From assembly GCA_910584955.1 (NCBI GenBank), contig CAJUDC010000139.1:1-5823 (forward strand): 5,823 nucleotides of DNA, given 5' to 3'. Of the stretch, positions 1 through 5,823 are shown piece by piece. The DNA is from an uncultured Paraprevotella sp. (lineage in GTDB: Bacteria; Bacteroidota; Bacteroidia; Bacteroidales; Bacteroidaceae). The notes beneath the pieces were generated by a model that saw only the letters and a program-made list of their open reading frames with translations, did not search any database and was not told the origin of the DNA. The position numbers and the translations under genes are program-made. Each line of letters starts with the position of its first letter. The stretch's first letter is position 1.

Positions 1-1
1 T

Positions 2-1054
2 GTGGCGCAGGCGTATCGGGATAAGGTGCTGGATACGGTTTATATCGGCGGCGGCACCCCTTCCCTGCTTCCGGTTGAACTGCTTTCACAAATTTTTCAT
101 CAGCTGTCACAGATCTATACGCTATCTACTGCGGCCGAAATCACACTGGAATGTAATCCCGACGATATTTCCGTCTCCTGGCTGGAACAGATCCGGGAAC
201 TCCCCGTCAACCGACTGAGCCTGGGCATACAGACTTTCAACGAGGAACAACTGTCGTTTCTCCGTCGGCGCCATACCGGCCAACAGGCCCGGCAAGCCGT
301 CGCCCTTTGTCAGAAAGCGGGATTTACCAATATCAGCATTGATCTGATTTACGGATTGCCCGGCCAAGACCCGGCACAATGGCAGGAAGACATCGACAGG
401 GCTTTAGAACTTCAGGTGCAACACATTTCGGCCTACGCCTTGATTTACGAAAAAGGCACTCCGCTATGGCAATTAAAAGAGCAAGGTCTCATCAAAGAGG
501 TGGAAGAAGAAACCAGCCTGACTTTATTCAATATGTTGATAGACAACCTAGAGAAAGGCGGATTCGAACACTACGAAATATCCAACTTCGCCCGACCGGG
601 ATACGAATCCAGACACAACTCATCATATTGGAAAGAAGCTGAATACATAGGATGCGGCCCGTCGGCCCACTCGTTTGACGGCAAATGCCGGCGATGGAAT
701 ACGGCCGATCTATCAAACTATATCGCAGCCATGCACGCTATTAAAGAAGGAGAAAAGCCGGCCTCTCCTTGGTTCGCCTACGAAGAACTCAACCGGAACG
801 AACATTACAACGACCGTATTATCACATCCTTACGTACATGCTGGGGATTGGATATGCACAAACTTCACCAGGATTTCGGAGACACCGTGTTCCAATATTG
901 CCGCAAAATGGCGGAATCCCATCTTCAACAAGGCACCTTACAATTCATTCCACCTTCCGTCACAGCTCCCGAAGGAATCCTAAAACTGACACGACAAGGC
1001 ATTTTCGTATCCGACAACATCATGAGCGATCTGCTGCTGGTTGACGGAGACTGA
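2..1054 (+). CDS. hemW: HemW, radical-SAM heme chaperone (5' truncated by window edge)
   Basis: This is the C-terminal 350 residues of a HemW/HemN-family radical-SAM protein. The GTG at base 2 is an internal valine codon, not a start: the family's N-terminal CxxxCxxC [4Fe-4S] motif is missing, so I estimate roughly 40 residues lie upstream. Visible motifs, numbered from base 2, are GGGTP (16-20, SAM binding), ECNPDD (50-55), RLSLGIQTF (71-79), DLIYGLPGQ (114-122), YEISNFA (191-197), HNSSYW (205-210) and GCGPSAHSF (217-225), followed by the HemW-type C-terminal region. HemW proteins are often labelled oxygen-independent coproporphyrinogen oxidase, but characterised members bind heme and deliver it to target proteins, and this shorter form fits HemW better than true HemN. 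The gene ends in TGA and converges with the lipoprotein gene, 8 bases separating the two stop codons. No frameshift is visible. The family assignment is firm; heme chaperone activity is inferred from the family. Confidence 0.93.
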   Translation: MAQAYRDKVLDTVYIGGGTPSLLPVELLSQIFHQLSQIYTLSTAAEITLECNPDDISVSWLEQIRELPVNRLSLGIQTFNEEQLSFLRRRHTGQQARQAVALCQKAGFTNISIDLIYGLPGQDPAQWQEDIDRALELQVQHISAYALIYEKGTPLWQLKEQGLIKEVEEETSLTLFNMLIDNLEKGGFEHYEISNFARPGYESRHNSSYWKEAEYIGCGPSAHSFDGKCRRWNTADLSNYIAAMHAIKEGEKPASPWFAYEELNRNEHYNDRIITSLRTCWGLDMHKLHQDFGDTVFQYCRKMAESHLQQGTLQFIPPSVTAPEGILKLTRQGIFVSDNIMSDLLLVDGD

Positions 1055-1075
1055 GGCTTCTATTACCTCATCTCC
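1046..1075. terminator. Hairpin shared by two convergent gene ends, possible bidirectional terminator
   Basis: The left arm GGAGA-c-TGAGG (1046-1056, one bulged C at 1051) pairs fully with CCTCATCTCC (1066-1075), giving a 10-bp stem with a 9-base loop at 1057-1065. The hemW TGA (1052-1054) lies in the left arm and the minus-strand TAA (1063-1065) lies in the loop. Because the structure is an inverted repeat, it can form in transcripts from either side. Neither side has a clear run of T after the stem, so it is not a textbook intrinsic terminator. It could still pause polymerase or protect both 3' ends. The pairing is seen directly; the function is inferred from its position. Confidence 0.5.
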
Positions 1076-1758
1076 TGATACGTAATCTCATAAAAACAGG
1101 GATATACATTGGATGTTGCATCCGACTGCCCCTGCGTATGAGGTACGACCATACGAACTTTAGCTATCTCTTCGTCCGCCGTTGTCTGACGCCCTATATT
1201 AATATAGGTAAGAGGAACCAGCCATCCGGGGGGTACCGATTTATTTCCATAATACGCATACATGGCTCCCCCTCCGTTCAGTGTCGTATTAAACGAAGCG
1301 GTAAACGTACCGTACGAGTTGGTCACATCCATAATATCGGGACGGGTGGACCAATACAGCACATCATTGCGCGTTTGAATCGAATCACGCAGGATATTAA
1401 ATTCCACATACCGGCATATCAACTGCTTGTGCTCGCCGCTTTTCAGTTTCTCACCCGCTCCCTGGCGCACAATCTGCATATATACACCGGTGTTGTTAAA
1501 AAGAACATATTCATTTCGTTCCGCCGAAGTGGTGTTCCCCTGCGCATAAAACTGATTTTCACTGATTACATTCATGCGCCCCACCTTTACAACCGTGTCT
1601 CCTTCTCCGCCGACAATCGCAACATCGCGCGAAACAAAAGAGGCAATGGCATTGCGCTCTCTTTCCTTTTGTTCGGCATAAGTTTCGTCGTCACTGCATG
1701 AATAAAAAAACACGCCCGTAAGTACGGCTATCAAACATGTATATAATAAATTCTTCAT
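1063..1758 (-). CDS. DUF4827-like, FKBP-fold lipoprotein, probably surface-exposed
   Basis: A 231-residue lipoprotein. Residues 1-20 form a short signal peptide (MK, then a hydrophobic stretch) ending in the lipobox FYS-C with the lipidated cysteine at 21. The residues after it, SDDE, resemble the export signal known to send Bacteroidota lipoproteins to the cell surface. A charged helix follows (about 26-42, YAEQKERERNAIASF), as in Bacteroidota FKBP-type lipoproteins. The rest follows the FKBP order: GVYMQIVRQGAGEKLKSGE (91-109), a strand at 113-122, PPGWLVPLTYINIG (176-189, W179 at the place of the FKBP pocket tryptophan), then AKVRMVVPHTQG (199-210) and a last strand FYEITYQ (222-228). The conserved FD pair seems replaced by FT near 152-153, so prolyl isomerase activity is doubtful. 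I chose ATG 1758 over the in-frame start at 1800 because the signal peptide begins there and a -7-like element at 1778-1785 lies between them. The stop is TAA. The substrate or partner is unknown. Confidence 0.82.
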   Translation of the reverse strand: MKNLLYTCLIAVLTGVFFYSCSDDETYAEQKERERNAIASFVSRDVAIVGGEGDTVVKVGRMNVISENQFYAQGNTTSAERNEYVLFNNTGVYMQIVRQGAGEKLKSGEHKQLICRYVEFNILRDSIQTRNDVLYWSTRPDIMDVTNSYGTFTASFNTTLNGGGAMYAYYGNKSVPPGWLVPLTYINIGRQTTADEEIAKVRMVVPHTQGQSDATSNVYPCFYEITYQEMR

Positions 1759-1777
1759 ATGGATTGATATTCTGACA

Positions 1778-1785
1778 CAAAAGTA
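1778..1785 (-). promoter_or_regulatory. Bacteroidota -7-like element before the lipoprotein gene
   Basis: Read on the minus strand this is TACTTTTG, an exact match to the Bacteroidota -7 consensus TAnnTTTG, ending 19 bases before the chosen ATG at 1758. No TTTG stands at the usual 19-21-base distance; the nearest TTTG is only 12 bases upstream, so the promoter is incomplete. The 72-base gap around it (1759-1830) also contains a weak A/T hairpin (GTTTTT, 5-base loop, AAAAAC, at 1789-1805). I see nothing else in the gap. If the promoter is used, the leader would be very short and the lipoprotein gene could be expressed apart from nrnA. Confidence 0.4.
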
Positions 1786-1830
1786 ATTGTTTTTAGACAA
1801 AAAACGTCATAAAGCGGCACAAACATCCAC

Positions 1831-2871
1831 TTATTTTTTTCCTTTTAACAAAGGAGCATATTTCTTTATCGCTTCCTGAACCGTGGCTACAGCTTCGTCC
1901 ATAGAGCACTGCAACTCACCGCCCGAGGCGTTTAGATGTCCGCCTCCGTTAAAAAATTCGGCAGCCATCCGGTTACAGGGGAAATCATCGACCGAGCGCA
2001 ATGAAACACGGATAGCTTCTTTCTCGGTATCTTCCCTCAAAAAGACGGACAACCGCATGCCGCTGATCTGCAAAGGCAAATTGACGAATCCTTCCGTATC
2101 TCCGTTTTTGTTGGAAAAGCGTTTGCGTTCTTCGCGGGTAAGCGTCATTAAGGCAGCGTTATACTGCGGAAAAACCTTCATCTTCACATACAACAGATAA
2201 CCCATCAGCCGAAACCGGTCTGCCGAATAAGCATAAAAGATATTCCGGTAGATTCTATCTTTATCTATCCCCCGCGACAACAGCAATCCGATAGATTCAT
2301 AGATCTCGCTTCGGGTGGAATTGTAAGTAAAGCCTCCCGTATCGGTCATCATGCCGGTATAGAGGCACGCGGCTTCCTCTGTCGAAATATTCTCGATACC
2401 GTCCCACTGCAACAGCACACGGAATAGGATCTCACACGTTGAGCACATCTCCTGCCGGGATACGGTCAGCACGCAATCGTCTACCGGATGCAGATGATGA
2501 TCGAACATGAGCTTGGGGGCGGGATGGCTCATAACGGGCCTTTCCAGTTTATCCATACGGGAAGGCTCGTTGAAGTCTGTCCATACAAATAAATCCGCAC
2601 CGGCAATCAACGGGTCCAGTTCCGCCTCGTTACGGTCGTAAATGCGCACTTCGTCCGCTCCCGGAAGCCATTTCAGAAAATCGGGGAACAGATTCGGAAC
2701 TATCGGCGTCACTTTCTTCCCTTTCCGTTTCAGAAAATGGGTAAAGGCCAGCAGCGAACCGAGTGCATCTCCATCGGGAGATACATGACACGTCACTACG
2801 ATATGTTGTGCATTTCCCAGATAGGATTGCAACCGTTTCAAATCGCTTTCAGACAATATAGGCTGTAACAT
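1831..2871 (-). CDS. nrnA: DHH/DHHA1 phosphoesterase, NrnA-type oligoribonuclease / pAp phosphatase
   Basis: A 346-residue cytoplasmic DHH-family phosphoesterase, close to the usual NrnA length. The N-terminal DHH domain carries the metal-binding motifs in order: HVSPDGDALGS (29-39; H29, D33, D35), TDFNEPSRM (98-106; D99), DHH (124-126) and GMMTDTGGF (173-181; D177). The C-terminal DHHA1 domain has its substrate-binding GGGH at 309-312 (FNGGGHLNASGG). All key residues are present, so it should be active. Characterised NrnA proteins are Mn2+-dependent; they degrade 2-5-nucleotide RNAs to mononucleotides and convert pAp, a by-product of sulfate and CoA metabolism, to AMP. The start at ATG 2871 has an AAGGTG at a good distance. 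The gene begins 39 bases after comEC and ends in TAA 72 bases before the lipoprotein gene. Other DHH enzymes such as cyclic-dinucleotide phosphodiesterases carry extra domains that are absent here. The exact substrate is inferred. Confidence 0.88.
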   Translation of the reverse strand: MLQPILSESDLKRLQSYLGNAQHIVVTCHVSPDGDALGSLLAFTHFLKRKGKKVTPIVPNLFPDFLKWLPGADEVRIYDRNEAELDPLIAGADLFVWTDFNEPSRMDKLERPVMSHPAPKLMFDHHLHPVDDCVLTVSRQEMCSTCEILFRVLLQWDGIENISTEEAACLYTGMMTDTGGFTYNSTRSEIYESIGLLLSRGIDKDRIYRNIFYAYSADRFRLMGYLLYVKMKVFPQYNAALMTLTREERKRFSNKNGDTEGFVNLPLQISGMRLSVFLREDTEKEAIRVSLRSVDDFPCNRMAAEFFNGGGHLNASGGELQCSMDEAVATVQEAIKKYAPLLKGKK

Positions 2872-2879
2872 TCTTTTTT

Positions 2880-2885
2880 CACCTT
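2880..2885 (-). promoter_or_regulatory. Likely ribosome binding site of nrnA
   Basis: On the minus strand AAGGTG lies 8 bases before the ATG at 2871, followed by an A-rich spacer. It is a partial match to the AAGGAGGTG complement of the 16S rRNA 3' end, and it supports this start for nrnA. It is the clearest Shine-Dalgarno-like site in the window. The comEC start has none that I can recognise. Confidence 0.45.
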
Positions 2886-2899
2886 ATTATATTAGGCTG

Positions 2900-2907
2900 C
2901 AAATATA
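2900..2907 (-). promoter_or_regulatory. Bacteroidota -7-like element before nrnA
   Basis: The minus-strand sequence is TATATTTG, an exact match to TAnnTTTG, placed just after the comEC stop codon and 28 bases before the nrnA ATG. The expected -33 TTTG would fall inside the comEC 3' end and is not seen there. This makes it a weak or secondary promoter candidate that could raise nrnA expression above that of comEC. It fills most of the 39-base gap 2872-2910; no terminator hairpin is visible there, so read-through from comEC is also expected. Confidence 0.4.
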
Positions 2908-2910
2908 CGA

Positions 2911-5085
2911 CTATTTATCGGCCTGCCGCCATTTCAGCGGTACTTTTAATGCTCCTTCTTCGCGCATCACATAGACATTCCATCCCAATTCCCCGCACGA
3001 ACGCCGGAAACGCTGCAAATAGAAATCGGTAAGCGAGGCATCCAGCACCACATGCTTCGGGCGGACCAATCCTGCCAGACGACGCAGGTCGCCCCGGTAT
3101 CCCCGGCACACGTATAGATAATCCACTTCAAAAGGAACCTCCGCACGCAAACCGTTCCAACGGTTGTCACAAACCAACCATACACTGATCCCGGGGGCCT
3201 GCAACACCCCGTTGACGCTACGCACCCTGCCGTCCCGGAAGGCGGTTCCAATCCGCTCGGGAGGTGCCGTCAACCGGTTTTTCCAGAACGTTTCCGAGAT
3301 GGGACGCATGTATTCCGACACGCTGTCGGGACGGGCACAAAGCAAATAGGATACAGCCGGCGAATAAATCAGATGAACAGCCGGGCAACGACGATTGTTA
3401 TAAAAGACGGCCATCGGCCGCAACGTATTTCTACGTATTCCCAGCAGACCGACAACCGCACAAAGCGCACACACCGTTCGCAACTGCTGAAAACGCCGAC
3501 CGGAAGTCACGGTCGTACCGCCCGCCACCGACAATAAAAGAAGATAGCACAAGGCAACCTGAGCACGTGAAGGTGTCAGACCGTCACAGACCGCCCCCGG
3601 AAGAGAGGCGAACCCGGCCAGCATCTGCGATTGCAGCGCCACGCATTTTTCCAATACGGCGGCACCTAACGGGATACCGGGCACCCCGCACCACCATCCG
3701 ACCTGCACACCTATCGTTCCGTACATCAGCAGCAACGTAAAAGGAATCAATACCAAGCTGAAAACGGCGGCGTAGGCCGACAGACTATGGAACGTGTATG
3801 CCACAATCGGCGCCGTACCGATCTGGGCAGCCACGGAAACGGTCAATAAGTCCCATGCCCAACGGAAAGGTTGCCGGCGCACAGGTAACAGCTTACGCAA
3901 TGAAGGTTGCAAGGTAAGGATAAAAAACAAAGACACAAACGACAACTGAAAACCGATATCAAACAGATAAAAGGGATTGGCAATCAGCATCGCCAAAGCT
4001 GCCAGTGCCAGCGAATTTACCGTAAAATGCCGGCGCCTCATCAAATCCCCTACCACAAACAGCGAGGTCATCAGGGCAGCCCGTATCAACGAAGTGGAAA
4101 GACCGGTCAGAAACACATAGCCCCAAATCATGCCTATAAGCACGATTCCTGCCGGCCATCGCCATAGGGAATGGCGTGCCCGCCGTAAAAACAGTCGGTC
4201 GAAGACGATCAACAACAGACTTAGATGAAGGCCGGACAATGCCAGGAGATGACTGGCACCGGCATCGGCATACAATCGTTTCGTACGAACGGAAAGAGCG
4301 GATTTCTCTCCCAGTGTCAAGGCGGCCAGCACGGCATAGGTATCGTCATTCCATCCCACGGAACGGTACGACTGTAACAAGTAACTCCGAAGTTGCAAGG
4401 CGGCCATGCGCACCCGTAAAAGCCGGGAGTATGCCGTTTGCTCGACCGGAGAAAGCGGGTAGGTTTTCCAGCGTCCGGCCGGTACAAACACACTCCCCGT
4501 AACCCCTTTCCTATACAGATAATCCGCATAATCAAACGCATCGGGATTGCCGGTATTTCCCGGCCGGTCCACACGGGCCATAAAAGCGACACCGTCACCT
4601 ATCCGCAAGGTATCGGTCTGCGGCGTACGCGGCAAGGTGAGTTGTACCGTGCGCCGCAACTCACGCATCCGCCCCCGTTGCATACAAGCGGAAAGCGTCA
4701 CTTCGCACCCTACGGTCCGCTCCCGCTGTTGCGGAACAGCCGTCAGCACACCTTTATAATATAAGGTATCTGCCGGCCAGGGCCGCAGGGCCTGATGCCA
4801 AGCAGCCACATCGGCACACATGCCGGCTACAAATAAAAGCACTGCCAAACCCACAGAAAACACAGGAACGGCAAAATAGGAAACACGGCGCCTCCCGATC
4901 ACCCACAAGACGATGCAGGCAACGACAAGAACCGCTCCCGCCATCCCTGCCGACAGAGGCTCACCGACCCGATCCACCCAAATCAGGAAATCGTCTCGTC
5001 GGGCATCCGCCAATAAAATGCCGCCTGCAAAAGGAAGAGCCGCCCAGAGTGCCGGATTACGTTGTACCAAAGAATGATCCGGCAC
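2911..5085 (-). CDS. comEC: ComEC/Rec2-family DNA-uptake channel with metal-site-less C-terminal domain
   Basis: A 724-residue inner-membrane protein of the ComEC/Rec2 family, the channel that passes single-stranded DNA into the cytoplasm during natural transformation. Hydrophobic segments at about 12-26, 48-64 and 70-95 precede a soluble OB-like region (about 105-205) ending in the family motif NPDAFDYADYLYRKGVTG (180-197). The multi-pass competence domain follows (about 245-550), with LLALSGLHLSLLL (280-292), the R..LM...LMRRR segment (335-352), NPFYLFDIGFQLSF (370-383) and AAQIGTAPIVAYTFHSLS (419-436). Residues 557-724 match the position of the metallo-beta-lactamase-like domain, but no HxHxDH motif exists: the only histidines are H571 and H678. 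The usual LKVGHHGS segment appears as LYVCRGYRGD (657-666). The start is GTG, 11 bases after rpe, without an obvious Shine-Dalgarno site; TTG at codon 6 is an alternative. The stop is TAG. The tight spacing implies co-transcription with rpe. Family certain; DNA uptake in this organism is inferred. Confidence 0.92.
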   Translation of the reverse strand: MPDHSLVQRNPALWAALPFAGGILLADARRDDFLIWVDRVGEPLSAGMAGAVLVVACIVLWVIGRRRVSYFAVPVFSVGLAVLLFVAGMCADVAAWHQALRPWPADTLYYKGVLTAVPQQRERTVGCEVTLSACMQRGRMRELRRTVQLTLPRTPQTDTLRIGDGVAFMARVDRPGNTGNPDAFDYADYLYRKGVTGSVFVPAGRWKTYPLSPVEQTAYSRLLRVRMAALQLRSYLLQSYRSVGWNDDTYAVLAALTLGEKSALSVRTKRLYADAGASHLLALSGLHLSLLLIVFDRLFLRRARHSLWRWPAGIVLIGMIWGYVFLTGLSTSLIRAALMTSLFVVGDLMRRRHFTVNSLALAALAMLIANPFYLFDIGFQLSFVSLFFILTLQPSLRKLLPVRRQPFRWAWDLLTVSVAAQIGTAPIVAYTFHSLSAYAAVFSLVLIPFTLLLMYGTIGVQVGWWCGVPGIPLGAAVLEKCVALQSQMLAGFASLPGAVCDGLTPSRAQVALCYLLLLSVAGGTTVTSGRRFQQLRTVCALCAVVGLLGIRRNTLRPMAVFYNNRRCPAVHLIYSPAVSYLLCARPDSVSEYMRPISETFWKNRLTAPPERIGTAFRDGRVRSVNGVLQAPGISVWLVCDNRWNGLRAEVPFEVDYLYVCRGYRGDLRRLAGLVRPKHVVLDASLTDFYLQRFRRSCGELGWNVYVMREEGALKVPLKWRQADK

Positions 5086-5096
5086 GAATACAAAAG

Positions 5097-5747
5097 TTAC
5101 AGATTCTTCAACGCCGAGATCTCGGCTATCGGATCCGGTGCCTTGAACACCGCACTGCCGGCCACAAGTATATCCACACCGGCTTCACGCAACCGGCGTC
5201 CTGTGTCACGGTTCACCCCTCCGTCCACTTCGATCAGCGCCGAAGCGCCCCGTCTGTCAACCAAGTTTCGCAATTGACGCACCTTATCCAAGGTGTGCTC
5301 AATAAATTTCTGACCGCCGAAACCCGGATTCACCGACATGAGCATCACCACATCCAGCTCGGTAATGATGTCCTCCAACATAGCAACCGGAGTAGCCGGA
5401 TTCAAAGTAACTCCAGCCTTCATGCCGGATTCCTTGATTTGCTGCACCACCCGGTGCAGGTGGGTGCAAGCCTCCAGATGCACATTCATCGTAAGAGCGC
5501 CCAAAGCTTTCACCTCGGCAATAAACTTCTCGGGCTGTACAATCATCAGATGCACATCCAGGGGTTTCCGGCATAAGCGGGCTACATGTTTCAATACGGG
5601 AAAACCGAAGGAAATGTTCGGCACAAACACGCCGTCCATAATATCAATATGCAACCAATCGCATTCGCTCCGGTTGATCATATCCATCTCGGATTTCAAA
5701 TCTGCAAAATCCGCCGCCAGAAGAGAAGGAGCCACACAAGCTTTCAT
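5097..5747 (-). CDS. rpe: Ribulose-phosphate 3-epimerase
   Basis: A complete 216-residue TIM-barrel enzyme that interconverts D-ribulose 5-phosphate and D-xylulose 5-phosphate in the cytoplasm, in the non-oxidative pentose phosphate pathway. The length is normal for the family. Motifs in order: APSLLAADF (6-14, S8), HIDIMDGVFVPNISFG (33-48, H33 and D35), LDVHLMI (63-69, H66), NPATP (116-120), MSVNPGFGGQKF (137-148, phosphate-gripping loop), EVDGGVN (173-179, D175) and VAGSAVF (195-201). H33, D35, H66 and D175 are the metal ligands, and D35 and D175 are the acid/base pair, so the active site is intact. The start at ATG 5747 gives the standard N-terminus and lies 25 bases after a good Bacteroidota promoter. 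The stop is TAA, 11 bases before the comEC GTG, making rpe the first gene of the probable rpe-comEC-nrnA transcript. Allulose or allose 6-phosphate epimerases are related, but this sequence is ordinary Rpe. Confidence 0.97.
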   Translation of the reverse strand: MKACVAPSLLAADFADLKSEMDMINRSECDWLHIDIMDGVFVPNISFGFPVLKHVARLCRKPLDVHLMIVQPEKFIAEVKALGALTMNVHLEACTHLHRVVQQIKESGMKAGVTLNPATPVAMLEDIITELDVVMLMSVNPGFGGQKFIEHTLDKVRQLRNLVDRRGASALIEVDGGVNRDTGRRLREAGVDILVAGSAVFKAPDPIAEISALKNL

Positions 5748-5772
5748 ACGCTATTCCGTTATTTTACCCAAA

Positions 5773-5804
5773 CAAAGATAAACGTTTTATTCCGGCTCTA
5801 CAAA
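5773..5804 (-). promoter_or_regulatory. Bacteroidota housekeeping-type promoter for rpe and downstream genes
   Basis: On the minus strand, TTTG (5804-5801) is followed by 20 bases and then TATCTTTG (5780-5773). Both boxes and the spacing agree with the Bacteroidota primary sigma consensus (-33 TTTG, -7 TAnnTTTG). Transcription would start around 5766, leaving a leader of roughly 20 bases before the rpe ATG. It is the only candidate in the window with both boxes, so it probably drives the operon. The remaining bases to the right edge (5805-5823) hold nothing I can identify; the neighbouring gene lies outside the window. Confidence 0.65.
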
Positions 5805-5823
5805 CTTACGACCATAAAATTAG

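Noticed and set aside
2..1054. Oxygen-independent coproporphyrinogen III dehydrogenase (HemN) for the first gene
   Set aside because: The length and motif set fit HemW, and the convergent setting shows no other heme biosynthesis gene. The missing N-terminus prevents a full check.
1138..1701. 187-codon open frame on the plus strand opposite the lipoprotein gene
   Set aside because: It is antisense to a gene with a clear signal peptide and family pattern, and its translation shows no recognisable domain.
1789..1805. Hairpin GTTTTT-AGACA-AAAAAC in the gap after nrnA
   Set aside because: The stem is six bases, five of them A-T, and no T-run follows on the minus strand, so it is too weak to call a terminator; it may be a by-product of the A/T-rich promoter region.
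1841..1854. Inverted repeat CCTTT-TAAC-AAAGG near the nrnA 3' end next to a T-run
   Set aside because: It lies inside the nrnA coding sequence (LLKGK codons), and the T-run is on the wrong side for a plus-strand terminator and reads as A on the minus strand.
3264..3740. 158-codon open frame on the plus strand opposite comEC
   Set aside because: It lies wholly within comEC, has a low-complexity arginine/proline-rich translation and no promoter or ribosome binding site of its own.
5090..5099. TAACTTTTG before comEC as a -7 element
   Set aside because: It has three rather than two bases between TA and TTTG, overlaps the rpe stop codon and has no -33 box.
5049..5576. 175-codon open frame on the plus strand opposite rpe
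   Set aside because: It runs antisense to a complete Rpe with every active-site motif; the translation is histidine- and glutamine-rich with no domain, typical of a shadow frame.
1..5823. A dedicated undescribed system such as a defence island, mobile element or secondary metabolite cluster
   Set aside because: Four of the five genes are recognised housekeeping or competence genes and the fifth is a Bacteroidales-type lipoprotein. No repeats, transposase, integrase, toxin-antitoxin pair or defence domain is visible.

Overview
The window looks like a chromosomal housekeeping segment from a Bacteroidales bacterium (Bacteroides/Parabacteroides-like). Three things point there. Promoter-like motifs fit the Bacteroidota sigma consensus (TTTG, about 20 bases, TAnnTTTG) rather than the E. 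coli one. One gene encodes a lipoprotein of a Bacteroidales-typical family (DUF4827-like), with the acidic post-cysteine signature of Bacteroidota surface lipoproteins. The ComEC protein has lost the metal ligands of its C-terminal domain. I cannot name a genus from sequence alone.

Layout, left to right. Bases 2-1054 (+) hold the 3' part of hemW, a radical-SAM heme chaperone; its start and CxxxCxxC cluster motif lie outside the window. It converges on a minus-strand set of genes, and the two facing stop codons sit inside one shared hairpin (1046-1075). On the minus strand, in transcription order from the right edge: rpe (5747-5097), comEC (5085-2911), nrnA-like DHH phosphoesterase (2871-1831) and a DUF4827/FKBP-like lipoprotein (1758-1063). 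The gaps are 11, 39 and 72 bases. No stretch over 100 bases lacks a gene. I see no tRNA, rRNA, CRISPR, insertion sequence, attachment site or origin.

How the genes fit together. A well-formed promoter (5773-5804) stands before rpe and probably drives rpe-comEC and at least part of the rest. Additional -7-like elements before nrnA and before the lipoprotein gene could give those genes their own transcripts. Rpe belongs to the pentose phosphate pathway, ComEC is the inner-membrane DNA-uptake channel, and NrnA degrades very short oligonucleotides and dephosphorylates pAp. The grouping looks like a conserved housekeeping cluster rather than one dedicated pathway.

I did not find a clear undescribed system. 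The points most worth a second look are the probable surface-exposed, FKBP-like but apparently degenerate lipoprotein; the ComEC whose C-terminal domain has no metal-binding motif, with an oligonucleotide-degrading enzyme encoded next to it; and the hairpin shared by two convergent genes.
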